17,641 bases of DNA, from positions 1-17,641 of the forward strand of contig CAXAHJ010000082.1 in the NCBI GenBank assembly GCA_963968595.1, given 5' to 3'. This DNA comes from GCA-2730975 sp937893275 (GTDB taxonomy: Bacteria; Verrucomicrobiota; Verrucomicrobiia; Opitutales; Seribacteraceae). Below are positions 1 to 7,179 of this stretch, piece by piece. The notes beneath the pieces were generated by a model that had not been told where the DNA came from, did no database searches, and saw nothing but the letters and a program-made list of their open reading frames with translations. The translations under genes and the position numbers were made by a program. Numbering within the stretch: the first letter of the stretch is position 1; each line of letters starts with the position of its first letter.

Positions 1-120
1 GGCGGCCGGGTTTTTCACACCGGATCCATCGCAACCGCATGGGCCATGTACTATGACGAACCCCTCAGCAACTTGGTCCGCAATGTCCTTCATCACTTCA
101 AGGTGAAGCCGAAGAAGTAA
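1..120 (+). CDS. C-terminal fragment of a gene running in from the left, possibly N,N-dimethylformamidase beta-subunit-like
   Basis: An open frame enters at base 1 and stops at TAA 118-120, giving 39 residues. The visible peptide starts GGRVFHTGSIATAW and includes LVRNVLHHF. A Gly-rich 'GG-x-VF-x-x-GSI' strand followed by an 'N-x-V-x-NVL-x-x-F' helix resembles, from memory, the end of the N,N-dimethylformamidase beta-subunit-like family (large secreted or cytoplasmic proteins with a glutamine-amidotransferase-like fold). A ThuA-like domain, which also ends in a 'G-x-G-x-VF' strand and a helix, is the main alternative. With so little sequence the family call is weak; that this is a coding 3' end is more secure, because the frame is clean and the next gene converges on it 50 bases later. 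Confidence 0.4.
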   Translation, partial: GGRVFHTGSIATAWAMYYDEPLSNLVRNVLHHFKVKPKK

Positions 121-130
121 CCCTCTCTTG

Positions 131-157
131 GCCTATCCGCACCTCTCTCCGGATGGC
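131..157. terminator. Imperfect hairpin between convergent genes, candidate bidirectional terminator
   Basis: Bases 131-139 (GCC-T-ATCCG) can pair with 150-157 (CGGATGGC), giving eight base pairs with one bulged T and a loop of about ten bases. It lies in the 50-base gap between the plus-strand stop at 120 and the minus-strand stop at 171, where a shared terminator would be expected. Neither side has a T-tract, so it does not meet the usual intrinsic terminator definition and may only be a 3'-end stabilising hairpin. Confidence 0.3.
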
Positions 158-170
158 TGGAAAAGCAGGC

Positions 171-2720
171 TTACTTGTTCAGGAAGAGCTTGCTTTGCAC
201 GACCAAGTGAACCAGATCGCGCAGACGATTGCCGTCCTTCTTCAGTTCGGCCGTGATCCGGTCGAGTTCACCACGGTCCCCGGCTTCGAGAAGGCGTCCG
301 GTGGCATAGGTCAGCATCTTTTCGGTCAGGCAGTGGGCCACTTGTGATTCGCGCTCCAGCAGCATGGCTTTGAACTCGACGAGATCCTTGACCTCACGGC
401 CGTTCGCCATCACTGCAACGGTATCTATCGGCGGCGCTTGTTTGGCTTTCTTGTCGACCTTTGGGTAATTATCACGCCAACGCCCGATCGGGTCGAAACT
501 CTCTAGCGCGTAACCCATGGGGTCAATCTTTTGGTGACAACTCCTGCAAGCTTCCTGGTTGCGGTGGACCGCGAGTTGCTCTTTGAGGGTTTTCACTCCG
601 CGCAGATCAGGCGAGAGCGGTTCTACGTCTGGCGGAGGTGAGGGTGGGGGAGTGCCGAGAATGTTTTCGAGCACGTATACCCCGCGTACGATTGGTGAGG
701 TGTCCACCCCGTTGGCCGTCACGGTCATGACCGCAGGCATGGTCAGCAAACCGCCGCGTCGCGTGTCTTCCAGTTTCACTTTCCGCAAGTGCTCGCCTAC
801 CACTTTCTGTTTGTAGATCAGTTCGCCGAGCAGCTTGTTCATGAAAGTGTAATCGGAATCAATGAAGTTACGGATCGGACCGTTGGTTTCCAAGAGGTCG
901 CTGAAAAACGCATCAACCTGCGGGACCAAGAATTCCTTCACCCGGAAGTAATGACCGAAGGGACCTCTTTTATCCGGCTCCATGCGCCCGAGTTCGTGGA
1001 GCTTCAGCCAACGCTCTGGAAAATGTCGGCCAAATGCGGCCGCTTTCGGATCTTTCAACATCCGCTCGGTCTGACGGCGCAACTCTGCGGGGGTCGACAA
1101 TTTTCCTGCACGGGCAAGTTTCATAAGCGCTTCATCAGGCATAGACGACCAGAGAAAATAGCTCAGGCGCGAAGCCAGGGCGAAGTCGTTGAGCTCCCCT
1201 TGATTCTGCCGCAGGTATACGAAGTCGGGCGAACAGAGAATGGCAGAGTAGGCGCCTTTCATCGCTTCCTGTTTCGAATTGCCATCCGCTATCAGTTGTT
1301 CCGCCAGGTCGACGAAAGTATCCATCTCCTCGGAGGCGACCGGTCGTCGGTAGGCCCGCTCGGCGAAGGCGTGGAAGAGCTTTTTCAGGTCCGCCTCTTC
1401 GATCGGACCCGTTCCATACAGGGCGGAGTGGCTTTGGGGCGGCCACTCTTGGGGCATGGCTTCGATACGGTAGCTGTGTACGCGCAGAGTCGGTCCGAGA
1501 TAGCCTTTCTTGAACAGTACTGCAGCGACCTCCTTCTTGAATTCTTTCTGCTTGCGGTCAATCTTCTCGTATTCTGTCGGATACCATTGTTCGAGCAGGA
1601 TGTGCCAGGCATTGTGCCGGAACCAAGGACCGTTCTCCCAACCGATCCAGGTACTCCATGGGTTGTCGATCCAAGTCTCGAAGGAGAAGGTCCGCTTCTT
1701 CCCATCTCCGGGCAGAGTCCAGCGTTTGATGCGTTGGTGGCGTGGCCCGCGCTTGTGCTCGTTGCGCTGCAGGTAGAGGCCGATCTCGAACGGTTCGTCC
1801 AGGCTTTGGCGGCCCTGATGAATAAGACCTCCCTCGCGAACCGTCCAGTTTCCCCATGCATCTGGCTTCGGGTTATGAGCGGAGACCTCTACGGTGATCC
1901 TGTAGTTCGCCGGCCTGCGTATGCCGCCGATATACTTGTCCGGCCCGATCCGGTTGTAGCGGTCCCAGCGCTGAAACACCTCGTCGTAGGTTTCGTTCTT
2001 GTCCCGCTGATATTTGCCGAGGCTTCCGCCGGCCAGAGCCTTGGTGCAAATGGGAGCGGTGAAGGTTTCCGCTTCAAAAGGTTTTTGCGGCTCGTTGTAA
2101 GTGGCCATGGCGATCGTCTCTTCCGCAGCGCCAATCAGCATCTTCAGGAGAAAGTCAGACATCACCAATTGCTGGCCGATGTTGTCGAACCCCTCCGCCT
2201 CCTCATCGTCCTGAAAGCTCCGGGTCGGCTCGATCGTCTTCTGGGCTGTGATGCCGTTACCGTTGAAGTCATAGAGTCCGGATACCACGGTGGGATCGAA
2301 ATCGGGATGATTGACGTAGAACAGGTCACGCAACGTGTTGCGCAACTCGAATTTATTCAGTCGCCTAATCACCGCTTGTCCACCGGTGCTCTTTCGCTGT
2401 GCGTAGGCCTTTTGCAAAACCGAGGTAAGGCCCTTGATCACCTTGGCGCTTTCCTCGAAGGGTGGCTGGGGCTGCTTCTTCGGTGGCATCTCCCCGAGGT
2501 TGAGTTGATCAAGAATTCCCTGCCAGCTTTCGAGAGTCTGCAGTTCGGAAAGATCTGTCCCAAGTGTGTCGAAACGGAACTCGCCCTTTTGTTTCTTGGG
2601 TCCGTGGCACTCGAAGCAGTGTGCCTTGAGAAAGGGTCTATGCGCTTCTAGTGCTGAATCTGCCTCACACAATGAAACGAAGCCACAAATAACCAAGATC
2701 CAGAGGATTTGTATTTTCAC
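171..2720 (-). CDS. DUF1592/DUF1588/DUF1585-family protein with planctomycete-type cytochrome c domain
   Basis: An 849-residue exported protein of the large PVC-group family that carries DUF1587, DUF1592, DUF1588, DUF1585 and DUF1595 modules; the biochemical role is unknown, and heme attachment suggests redox work in the periplasm. A hydrophobic signal peptide covers about residues 1-20. The first heme motif is CFECH (35-39), within a planctomycete cytochrome domain that ends near the 'EMPPKKQPQPP' stretch. A DUF1587-like segment starts near 117 (RRLNKFELRNTLRDLF). A poorly recognised, Trp-rich beta region fills about 180-440. DUF1595 lies near 447-503, DUF1592 about 510-640, and DUF1588 about 650-743, with a Pro-rich PPPSPPPDVEPL segment and a second heme motif CRSCH at 725-729. 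DUF1585 closes the protein. The start is GTG at 2720, backed by an AGAAGGG-type ribosome site five bases upstream. It is second in an operon 45 bases behind the DUF1552 gene. The family call is firm; function is not known. Confidence 0.93.
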   Translation of the reverse strand: MKIQILWILVICGFVSLCEADSALEAHRPFLKAHCFECHGPKKQKGEFRFDTLGTDLSELQTLESWQGILDQLNLGEMPPKKQPQPPFEESAKVIKGLTSVLQKAYAQRKSTGGQAVIRRLNKFELRNTLRDLFYVNHPDFDPTVVSGLYDFNGNGITAQKTIEPTRSFQDDEEAEGFDNIGQQLVMSDFLLKMLIGAAEETIAMATYNEPQKPFEAETFTAPICTKALAGGSLGKYQRDKNETYDEVFQRWDRYNRIGPDKYIGGIRRPANYRITVEVSAHNPKPDAWGNWTVREGGLIHQGRQSLDEPFEIGLYLQRNEHKRGPRHQRIKRWTLPGDGKKRTFSFETWIDNPWSTWIGWENGPWFRHNAWHILLEQWYPTEYEKIDRKQKEFKKEVAAVLFKKGYLGPTLRVHSYRIEAMPQEWPPQSHSALYGTGPIEEADLKKLFHAFAERAYRRPVASEEMDTFVDLAEQLIADGNSKQEAMKGAYSAILCSPDFVYLRQNQGELNDFALASRLSYFLWSSMPDEALMKLARAGKLSTPAELRRQTERMLKDPKAAAFGRHFPERWLKLHELGRMEPDKRGPFGHYFRVKEFLVPQVDAFFSDLLETNGPIRNFIDSDYTFMNKLLGELIYKQKVVGEHLRKVKLEDTRRGGLLTMPAVMTVTANGVDTSPIVRGVYVLENILGTPPPSPPPDVEPLSPDLRGVKTLKEQLAVHRNQEACRSCHQKIDPMGYALESFDPIGRWRDNYPKVDKKAKQAPPIDTVAVMANGREVKDLVEFKAMLLERESQVAHCLTEKMLTYATGRLLEAGDRGELDRITAELKKDGNRLRDLVHLVVQSKLFLNK

Positions 2721-2765
2721 AATTCCCTTCTGTCTTTCGTACCTTGTTGTATTTGCGTGATAAAC

Positions 2766-4028
2766 CTAGGCCGATTTCAGACCCAGTCCAGTCAGCGTTC
2801 CGGTGCTCGTCCCGAACCGGTCCTCCTCCAGGCCAAAGTTCTGTAGCATCGATAAGAGCAGGTTGCATGCTTTTACCCGCTCGAATTTCCCCTCGGGCAA
2901 AACGACGTGTTCGCCCAGTTTGAATCCGCCCCCGGCGAGGACGAGTGGCATGTTCTTGCACGAATGAGTTCCTGTCGCCATGCCACAGCCAAACAGGATC
3001 ATGGTGTGGTCAAACAGCGTGCCCCCGTTGATCGGGTCTTCCTTCCCCTTCAGCAGATCGATAAGGTAAGCCATTTGCGCGATTTGGTTCCTCTCGATCT
3101 TCTTTAATGCGTCGGTATGGTCCGGCCGCTCTCCATGATGGGAGAAGCCGTGATAGCCACCCTGTAGGCCGAAGTCGCCATTGGTGAACCCGCTGGAGAG
3201 CGTCATGATGCGGGTGGAATCGGTTTCGATTGCGAGAGCCATCAATTCCATCATAATCTTCATTTCATCCGCGGTTTGCGGCTGGGGGCGCGGTTCCTCC
3301 ATTTCGACCTTCGGCTTCGGGAGGTCGAGCCACGGCTCCTGCAAATCGATCTTCTTTTCCAGGCTGCGAACGGAATCCAGGTATTCGGCGAACTTCTGTT
3401 GGTCCTGTTTTCCCAATTCACGGTTCACCGCCTTGGCTTTGTCGCGCACCGAGTCCAGAATGCTTCCGTGACGCTTCAGGCGCAGGCGTTCCTGTTTCAT
3501 AGCCTCGGGGGTGTCCTCAAGGAACAACTTGCGATACATCGCCGTGACGTCGATCGAGGGCACCTGCACGCCCGTGCGGGTGAAGCTGGTCTGGTTGCCT
3601 TCCTTTACCTTCAGGGTCATCGACGGATAACGGGTAGCGGCACCGACAAATTCGGCCGCCTTCTGGTCCATGCTTATGTTCCCCTCGGGGAAACTCGAGG
3701 ACATGTCCGGCCGGATTCCATTTAGAAAAGTCGGTACGCAAGCGTGTCCGCCGGTCAGACCGTGATCGAGGTTGGAGAATACGTTGAAATCCTTGCGATG
3801 CTTGGCCAGTGGTTGCAACGTGGGCGAGAGCTTGTAGTCGGTCCCACCGGTTGTGGGAAAAAATGCCTTCTGGTAGACCCCGTAGTTGTTTGACAGGCAG
3901 ACCATGCGCTTGACGGCCTTTTTCCCATCGGCCGCCCGAGCCAAGGGAGATAGGGATTCCATCATCGGGAGGGCAATGGCCACTCCCCCTGCGCGCAGGA
4001 AGTTTCGTCGGGTCAATGAGGTTCTCAT
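2766..4028 (-). CDS. DUF1552 domain-containing protein, Tat-exported
   Basis: A 420-residue protein of the DUF1552 family, typically found next to DUF1592 cytochrome proteins in PVC and myxobacterial genomes; its activity is unknown. The N-terminus carries a twin-arginine signal (TRRNFLR, residues 6-12) and a hydrophobic stretch ending at about ARAAD, so it should be exported folded by the Tat system, consistent with a bound cofactor or metal. Family-typical features include the segment LQPLAKHRKDFNVFSNLDHG followed by a Gly-His stretch near residue 90, and a C-terminal part with LFGCGMATGTHSCKNMP and LVLAGGGFKLGEH. The ATG at 4028 is chosen because the Tat signal begins there; there is no obvious Shine-Dalgarno sequence. 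It is the first gene of a two-gene minus-strand operon with the DUF1592 gene (45-base gap) and is transcribed divergently from the GntR regulator, which may control it. The call is confident at family level. Confidence 0.93.
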   Translation of the reverse strand: MRTSLTRRNFLRAGGVAIALPMMESLSPLARAADGKKAVKRMVCLSNNYGVYQKAFFPTTGGTDYKLSPTLQPLAKHRKDFNVFSNLDHGLTGGHACVPTFLNGIRPDMSSSFPEGNISMDQKAAEFVGAATRYPSMTLKVKEGNQTSFTRTGVQVPSIDVTAMYRKLFLEDTPEAMKQERLRLKRHGSILDSVRDKAKAVNRELGKQDQQKFAEYLDSVRSLEKKIDLQEPWLDLPKPKVEMEEPRPQPQTADEMKIMMELMALAIETDSTRIMTLSSGFTNGDFGLQGGYHGFSHHGERPDHTDALKKIERNQIAQMAYLIDLLKGKEDPINGGTLFDHTMILFGCGMATGTHSCKNMPLVLAGGGFKLGEHVVLPEGKFERVKACNLLLSMLQNFGLEEDRFGTSTGTLTGLGLKSA

Positions 4029-4073
4029 GAGAATATGATACTCAGGTGGTTCGTGGAGAAGAGGCTGAAGTAA

Positions 4074-4079
4074 ACTATA
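4074..4079 (-). promoter_or_regulatory. Candidate -10 element for the DUF1552/DUF1592 operon
   Basis: Read on the minus strand this is TATAGT, inside an AT-rich block (4075-4089) containing a run of eight A's on the plus strand. A start site about seven bases downstream would give a leader of roughly 40 bases before the ATG at 4028. No good -35 hexamer lies at the expected distance (AACAGT at best), so this is a position-based guess. Otherwise 4029-4150 shows nothing recognisable. Confidence 0.25.
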
Positions 4080-4153
4080 AAAAAAATAGCACGTCTACTG
4101 TTTTTTCGGACAAGTCATCTTCCCGCTTAGCCGAAGATAACAGGTTGTTGTTG

Positions 4154-4183
4154 TTGACCTAAACTTCGTGGCCAAATTCTAAT
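4154..4183 (+). promoter_or_regulatory. Candidate sigma-70-type promoter of the GntR gene
   Basis: TTGACC (4154-4159) and TCTAAT (4178-4183) match the -35 and -10 consensus at five of six bases each, with an 18-base spacer. The -35 follows a short GTT triplet repeat (4144-4156). The start site would fall near 4190, placing the tandem palindrome at 4206-4227 in the early transcribed region, a position where a bound repressor could block transcription. Recognised by eye only; PVC promoters are not well characterised. Confidence 0.4.
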
Positions 4184-4205
4184 CTGCAAAAATTCGTTGA
4201 CTCAG

Positions 4206-4227
4206 TGTTCCAACACTGTTCGAACAC
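4206..4227. promoter_or_regulatory. Tandem near-palindromic operator candidate for the GntR regulator
   Basis: Two adjacent 11-base units, TGTTCCAACAC (4206-4216) and TGTTCGAACAC (4217-4227), differ at one base. The second contains the perfect 10-base palindrome TGTTCGAACA (4217-4226); the first is GTGTT-CC-AACAC (4205-4216). The whole block is itself bracketed by AGTGTTC (4204-4210) and GAACACT (4222-4228). An 11-base period puts both sites on about the same helix face. FadR-type GntR regulators bind short palindromes with GT/AC arms, which fits. Being just upstream of the regulator's ATG, it suggests autoregulation, and perhaps control of the divergent operon too. Confidence 0.6.
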
Positions 4228-4231
4228 TTTC

Positions 4232-4897
4232 ATGCTGGATGTTCTGATATCGATTCCTCAAAATGACCTTGCCCCAAAGCCTCGTCGAATTTTCGTCGAA
4301 TTACGCTCAGACCTACTCTCTGGCAATCTCCGCCCTGGGGCTCGATTGTCGCTTCGACCTTTGGCGAAACGCTTTGAAGTTGGCATCAATACCGTGGCCA
4401 TGGCACTCCGAGCTCTTGAGAGCGAGGGCTTCGTCGAATTCGAAGCTGGAGTCGGGGCCCGCGTTAGTGTTCGTGATTTGGCCATGATTCGCTCTGATTT
4501 CATCTTGCGTATGGCACTCGAAACGGAAGTTGTCCGGCAATGTGCGGCGCGATTTTCTGAAAGTCACGCTCGGCTCCTCGGCCAGCTGGCTGATGCCGCA
4601 GACGATCTGGCACAGGATGAATATTTGGATGCCGCACGCGAGGCAGACCAGCGCTTTCATCTCACCTTGGCTCGGTTGGCCGAAGTCCCTTCGCTGGAGC
4701 GAGCTTTGGGCACGTTGCTACTGCGGTTGGTGGTTCTTGAGCACGGGAATTCGTCAAGCCGAGAAGGTAACCCGCTCACGCATCGAAACATTGTGGAAGC
4801 TCTCGGCAAGAGCAAATCGAAGGCCGTCTCAGCCATCCGAGAGCATATTCTCGACGCTCAGGAATGGGCCATAGGTCAGCACCTTTCCGAATCCTGA
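4232..4897 (+). CDS. GntR-family transcriptional regulator, FadR/FCD type
   Basis: A 221-residue cytoplasmic DNA-binding regulator. Residues about 16-80 form the GntR winged helix-turn-helix: RIFVELRSDLLSGNLRPG, then LRPLAKRFEVGINTVAMALRAL, then the wing EGFVEFEAGVGARV. Residues about 90-215 form a helical FCD ligand domain. It keeps the pattern D139-x3-H143 (DQRFH), H184 and H205, which in this family usually binds a metal ion that coordinates a carboxylate effector; a sugar acid or organic acid ligand is therefore likely but not shown. An in-frame GTG at 4205 would add nine residues, but it lies inside the tandem operator, so ATG 4232 is preferred; neither start has a clear ribosome site and the mRNA leader would be short. 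The gene sits between the divergent DUF1552/DUF1592 operon and the LamG gene 66 bases downstream, making it the probable local regulator. Confidence 0.9.
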   Translation: MLDVLISIPQNDLAPKPRRIFVELRSDLLSGNLRPGARLSLRPLAKRFEVGINTVAMALRALESEGFVEFEAGVGARVSVRDLAMIRSDFILRMALETEVVRQCAARFSESHARLLGQLADAADDLAQDEYLDAAREADQRFHLTLARLAEVPSLERALGTLLLRLVVLEHGNSSSREGNPLTHRNIVEALGKSKSKAVSAIREHILDAQEWAIGQHLSES

Positions 4898-4963
4898 CAC
4901 GAACGGAATGATGACTCTCAATGACAAAGGAATGACATCCACTTCAGAAGGGGAATTACCGGG

Positions 4964-6970
4964 ATGAAGAACCACTCTTGGACAACTGCTTCTTTGGTCG
5001 TCGTCGCGCTGGCGGCGACGTTACCGTGCCTTCCCGTCTCCGCGGCGGACGGCAAGCCGGGCGACAGACCCGGAGCCGTACGAGTTATCAAGGAAAAGCC
5101 TGCGGATGCGACGGGCCTCCAGCGATTGAGCGAGGCGGTGTTGGCGTCCAAGCCGCTGGCCTACTGGCGCATGCACGGCAAGGAGGGGGCGCTCGCCGTT
5201 GACACGTCGCCCAACGGAAACAGCGGAACGTACGAGAAGGGCGCCTCACCTTATTCCCCCGGCGGTAAAGCCGGTAACTTGAACGGTGGGCGCATGCGGG
5301 CCGGGTTGGAACTGCCGGCCGACACGTACAGTGTCGAGCTGTGGTTCTGGAACGAGACGCCCCATCACGCGCGCCTGGTTACCGGATACATGTTTTCACG
5401 GGGACCGGACGGTGACAAAAGTGCGGCCGGCGACCATTTGGGGATCGGCGGAACGCACGGCGCCGCCGGGCGGCTCTTCCTCTTTAATGGAAATCAGCGG
5501 AACCAGGTGATCGAGGGCTCGACGCAACTTGTGCCGCGTACCTGGAATCACGTCGTGATGGTCCGGAAAAAGAACGAAGTGGCCGTTTATTTGAATGGTC
5601 ATACCGAACCGGAAATCCAGGGCCGACTGGCCGTCACGTACAAACCGGATAGCGCAAAGATTTTTGTCGGTGGTCGCAGCGATAACTTCGCAAACCTCAT
5701 CGGCCGCATCGATGAGGTCGCCCTGTACGATCGGGCGCTAACCCCGAAGGAAGCGAAGGCTCATTTCGATGCCGCGGGAGTGACGCTGGTTGAAGGGCCG
5801 AAACAAGCAGCCGCAGTGCGTGTGGCAAAAGACGGCGAGACCGAACACTTCTGGTACCGCCTAGCGCCAGCCGACCCTTACATCGACTCGCAGCGCGATA
5901 ACAAGGCCTTCGCTTTTCGGAAAGGCGTCATCCTGCTCTCGGAAGACAACGGAAAGACCTGGCCGCATACGAAGGAATTCCCCAACGCGAAAAATATCAC
6001 GTTCAGTTGCATTCTGAAAAACGGGAACGTCCTTTTTGCTACGCGCACCAAGCTTTATCTGAGCACGGACAACCTGAAAACGTACAAGCAGATTACGGTC
6101 AAGGATCAGAAAGGTCGCGACTATCTGCCACATACTCCGCGAGATCCCAACCAACCCGGCTGGTACTTTCATCCGCTCGACGGTGTACACACCTGGGATG
6201 TCGATGGGAGGGAAATGCTGGTGTGGGGCAACTACTGTAATGTCCTCGGCGGACCGGTTCCGATCAATATTTACTATTCCACCGACCAGGGACAGACGGT
6301 GAAGATCGCGTATTCCTTTGGACATAATCCTGGCCATCACGATCGTGACGCGAAGACTGGAAGACCGTTGGGTGACCCCGACAACCCGGTTATCTGCCGT
6401 CACATTCATTCGGTGGCATACAACCCAGCCGAGAAGGCGTTCTACGCATGTACGGGTGACCATACTCGGGGCAATCGTCACGAGTGCCATTGGTTGCGGG
6501 GCGTCTATGACCGAAGAGATGATACGTGGAGCTGGAAAGTGCTGGTGTCGAGCACTTCAAACTCACGCTATAAATCCGGAGGCATTAACTTTGTCGACGG
6601 CAAAGTTTACTGGGCAGCGGACGCCAATGGCAAAGTGCCTTTTGACCGCGGCATTTTTCGTTGCAACCCGGCGGACCTCGCCGATTCATCGAAGCACACG
6701 ATGCTATTCAACCCGAAATATCCCGTAGCCTTGATGATCATTGAGGACGGTGTGATTCTTGCCGGCCACATTGCGCTCGAATCCCCATTCCGCACAGGAA
6801 TCATGTTCTCGCCCGACATGGGCAAGACCTGGGCGCAGTACGACTTGAAGGAATTCGGCAAGCGTACCGCGGTGCGTTTCCACCGGAAAAACAGCGACGG
6901 ATGGTTCCGAGTCGATCTGAGAACAGGGTGGGTCACACCGAACGAGGTTCTGTTCATCAAGCCGAAATAG
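4964..6970 (+). CDS. Secreted LamG domain plus Asp-box (BNR/sialidase-like) propeller protein
   Basis: A 668-residue exported protein. A signal peptide covers about residues 1-27 (ending PVSA). Residues about 54-275 are a LamG/concanavalin A-like jelly roll (KPLAYWRMHG at the start, then YLNGHTEPEI and IDEVALYDRALTPKEA), often a carbohydrate-binding module. Residues about 290-668 look like a beta-propeller with Asp-box repeats: SEDNGKTW (326-333), STDNLKTY (367-374, degenerate), STDQGQTV (439-446) and SPDMGKTW (616-623). Such propellers occur in sialidases and other glycoside hydrolases, but also in non-enzymatic proteins, and I could not assign catalytic residues, so 'sialidase-like' describes the fold only. 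The start is supported by AGAAGGGG at 4946-4953, ten bases upstream. It follows the GntR gene by 66 bases and probably shares its transcript. Its LamG module closely resembles the second LamG of the next large gene. Confidence 0.88.
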   Translation: MKNHSWTTASLVVVALAATLPCLPVSAADGKPGDRPGAVRVIKEKPADATGLQRLSEAVLASKPLAYWRMHGKEGALAVDTSPNGNSGTYEKGASPYSPGGKAGNLNGGRMRAGLELPADTYSVELWFWNETPHHARLVTGYMFSRGPDGDKSAAGDHLGIGGTHGAAGRLFLFNGNQRNQVIEGSTQLVPRTWNHVVMVRKKNEVAVYLNGHTEPEIQGRLAVTYKPDSAKIFVGGRSDNFANLIGRIDEVALYDRALTPKEAKAHFDAAGVTLVEGPKQAAAVRVAKDGETEHFWYRLAPADPYIDSQRDNKAFAFRKGVILLSEDNGKTWPHTKEFPNAKNITFSCILKNGNVLFATRTKLYLSTDNLKTYKQITVKDQKGRDYLPHTPRDPNQPGWYFHPLDGVHTWDVDGREMLVWGNYCNVLGGPVPINIYYSTDQGQTVKIAYSFGHNPGHHDRDAKTGRPLGDPDNPVICRHIHSVAYNPAEKAFYACTGDHTRGNRHECHWLRGVYDRRDDTWSWKVLVSSTSNSRYKSGGINFVDGKVYWAADANGKVPFDRGIFRCNPADLADSSKHTMLFNPKYPVALMIIEDGVILAGHIALESPFRTGIMFSPDMGKTWAQYDLKEFGKRTAVRFHRKNSDGWFRVDLRTGWVTPNEVLFIKPK

Positions 6971-6987
6971 CATGCAATCATGGAAGG

Positions 6988-7008
6988 TTGTTACCGAAAC
7001 GGTGACAG
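6988..7008. other. Hairpin just after the LamG/propeller gene
   Basis: TTGTTACCG (6988-6996) pairs with CGGTGACAG (7000-7008) across an AAA loop: nine base pairs including two G-T pairs. It begins 18 bases after the stop at 6970. No T-tract follows, so a classical intrinsic terminator is unlikely; a 3'-end processing hairpin or a protein-binding palindrome (ACCG-AAA-CGGT) are alternatives. A nearby AACAAC (7015-7020) could pair instead with GTTGTT at 6987-6992. Confidence 0.35.
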
Positions 7009-7052
7009 AGCGGAAACAACAATTACCTACTACAACACAGGAAGATCTAATT

Positions 7053-7121
7053 ATGAAGAAACACGACGCCACCAAACGCGTACCCGACGGCCGGTTGGTA
7101 GTGGTGATGCGTGAAAGATGA
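7053..7121 (+). CDS. Possible 22-residue small ORF in the leader of the giant fusion gene
   Basis: ATG at 7053 is preceded by a good ribosome site (AGGAAG, about eight bases upstream) and opens a 22-codon frame, MKKHDATKRVPDGRLVVVMR then two more residues, ending at TGA 7119-7121. It lies 58 bases before the ATG of the large gene at 7180. The ribosome site is better than those of most long genes here, which is the main reason to list it. It could be a leader peptide, the relic 5' end of a deleted gene, or chance. I recognise no family. The rest of the 6971-7179 interval holds only the hairpin described separately. Confidence 0.3.
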   Translation: MKKHDATKRVPDGRLVVVMRER

Positions 7122-7179
7122 AACAAGTTCATGCTGGGATTTTCCGACCCTAGAAACGATTCCCTGCCTAGAATTTTCC

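Noticed and set aside
789..2651. A 620-codon open frame on the plus strand opposite the DUF1592 gene
   Set aside because: It mirrors the recognised minus-strand gene, shows no signal peptide or known motif, and its composition is what antisense reading of a GC-rich gene gives.
4144..4156. GTT triplet repeat in the divergent intergenic region
   Set aside because: About four units is too short to treat as a meaningful repeat; it merely overlaps the candidate -35.
4205..4231. Upstream GTG start for the GntR regulator
   Set aside because: The extra nine codons are exactly the tandem palindrome and add nothing to the GntR fold.
4907..4935. Three AATGA repeats between the GntR and LamG genes
   Set aside because: The spacing is uneven (13 and 11 bases) and the unit is too short to support an operator call.
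7111..7179. Upstream GTG start for the giant gene
   Set aside because: It would put 23 polar residues before an otherwise perfect signal peptide.
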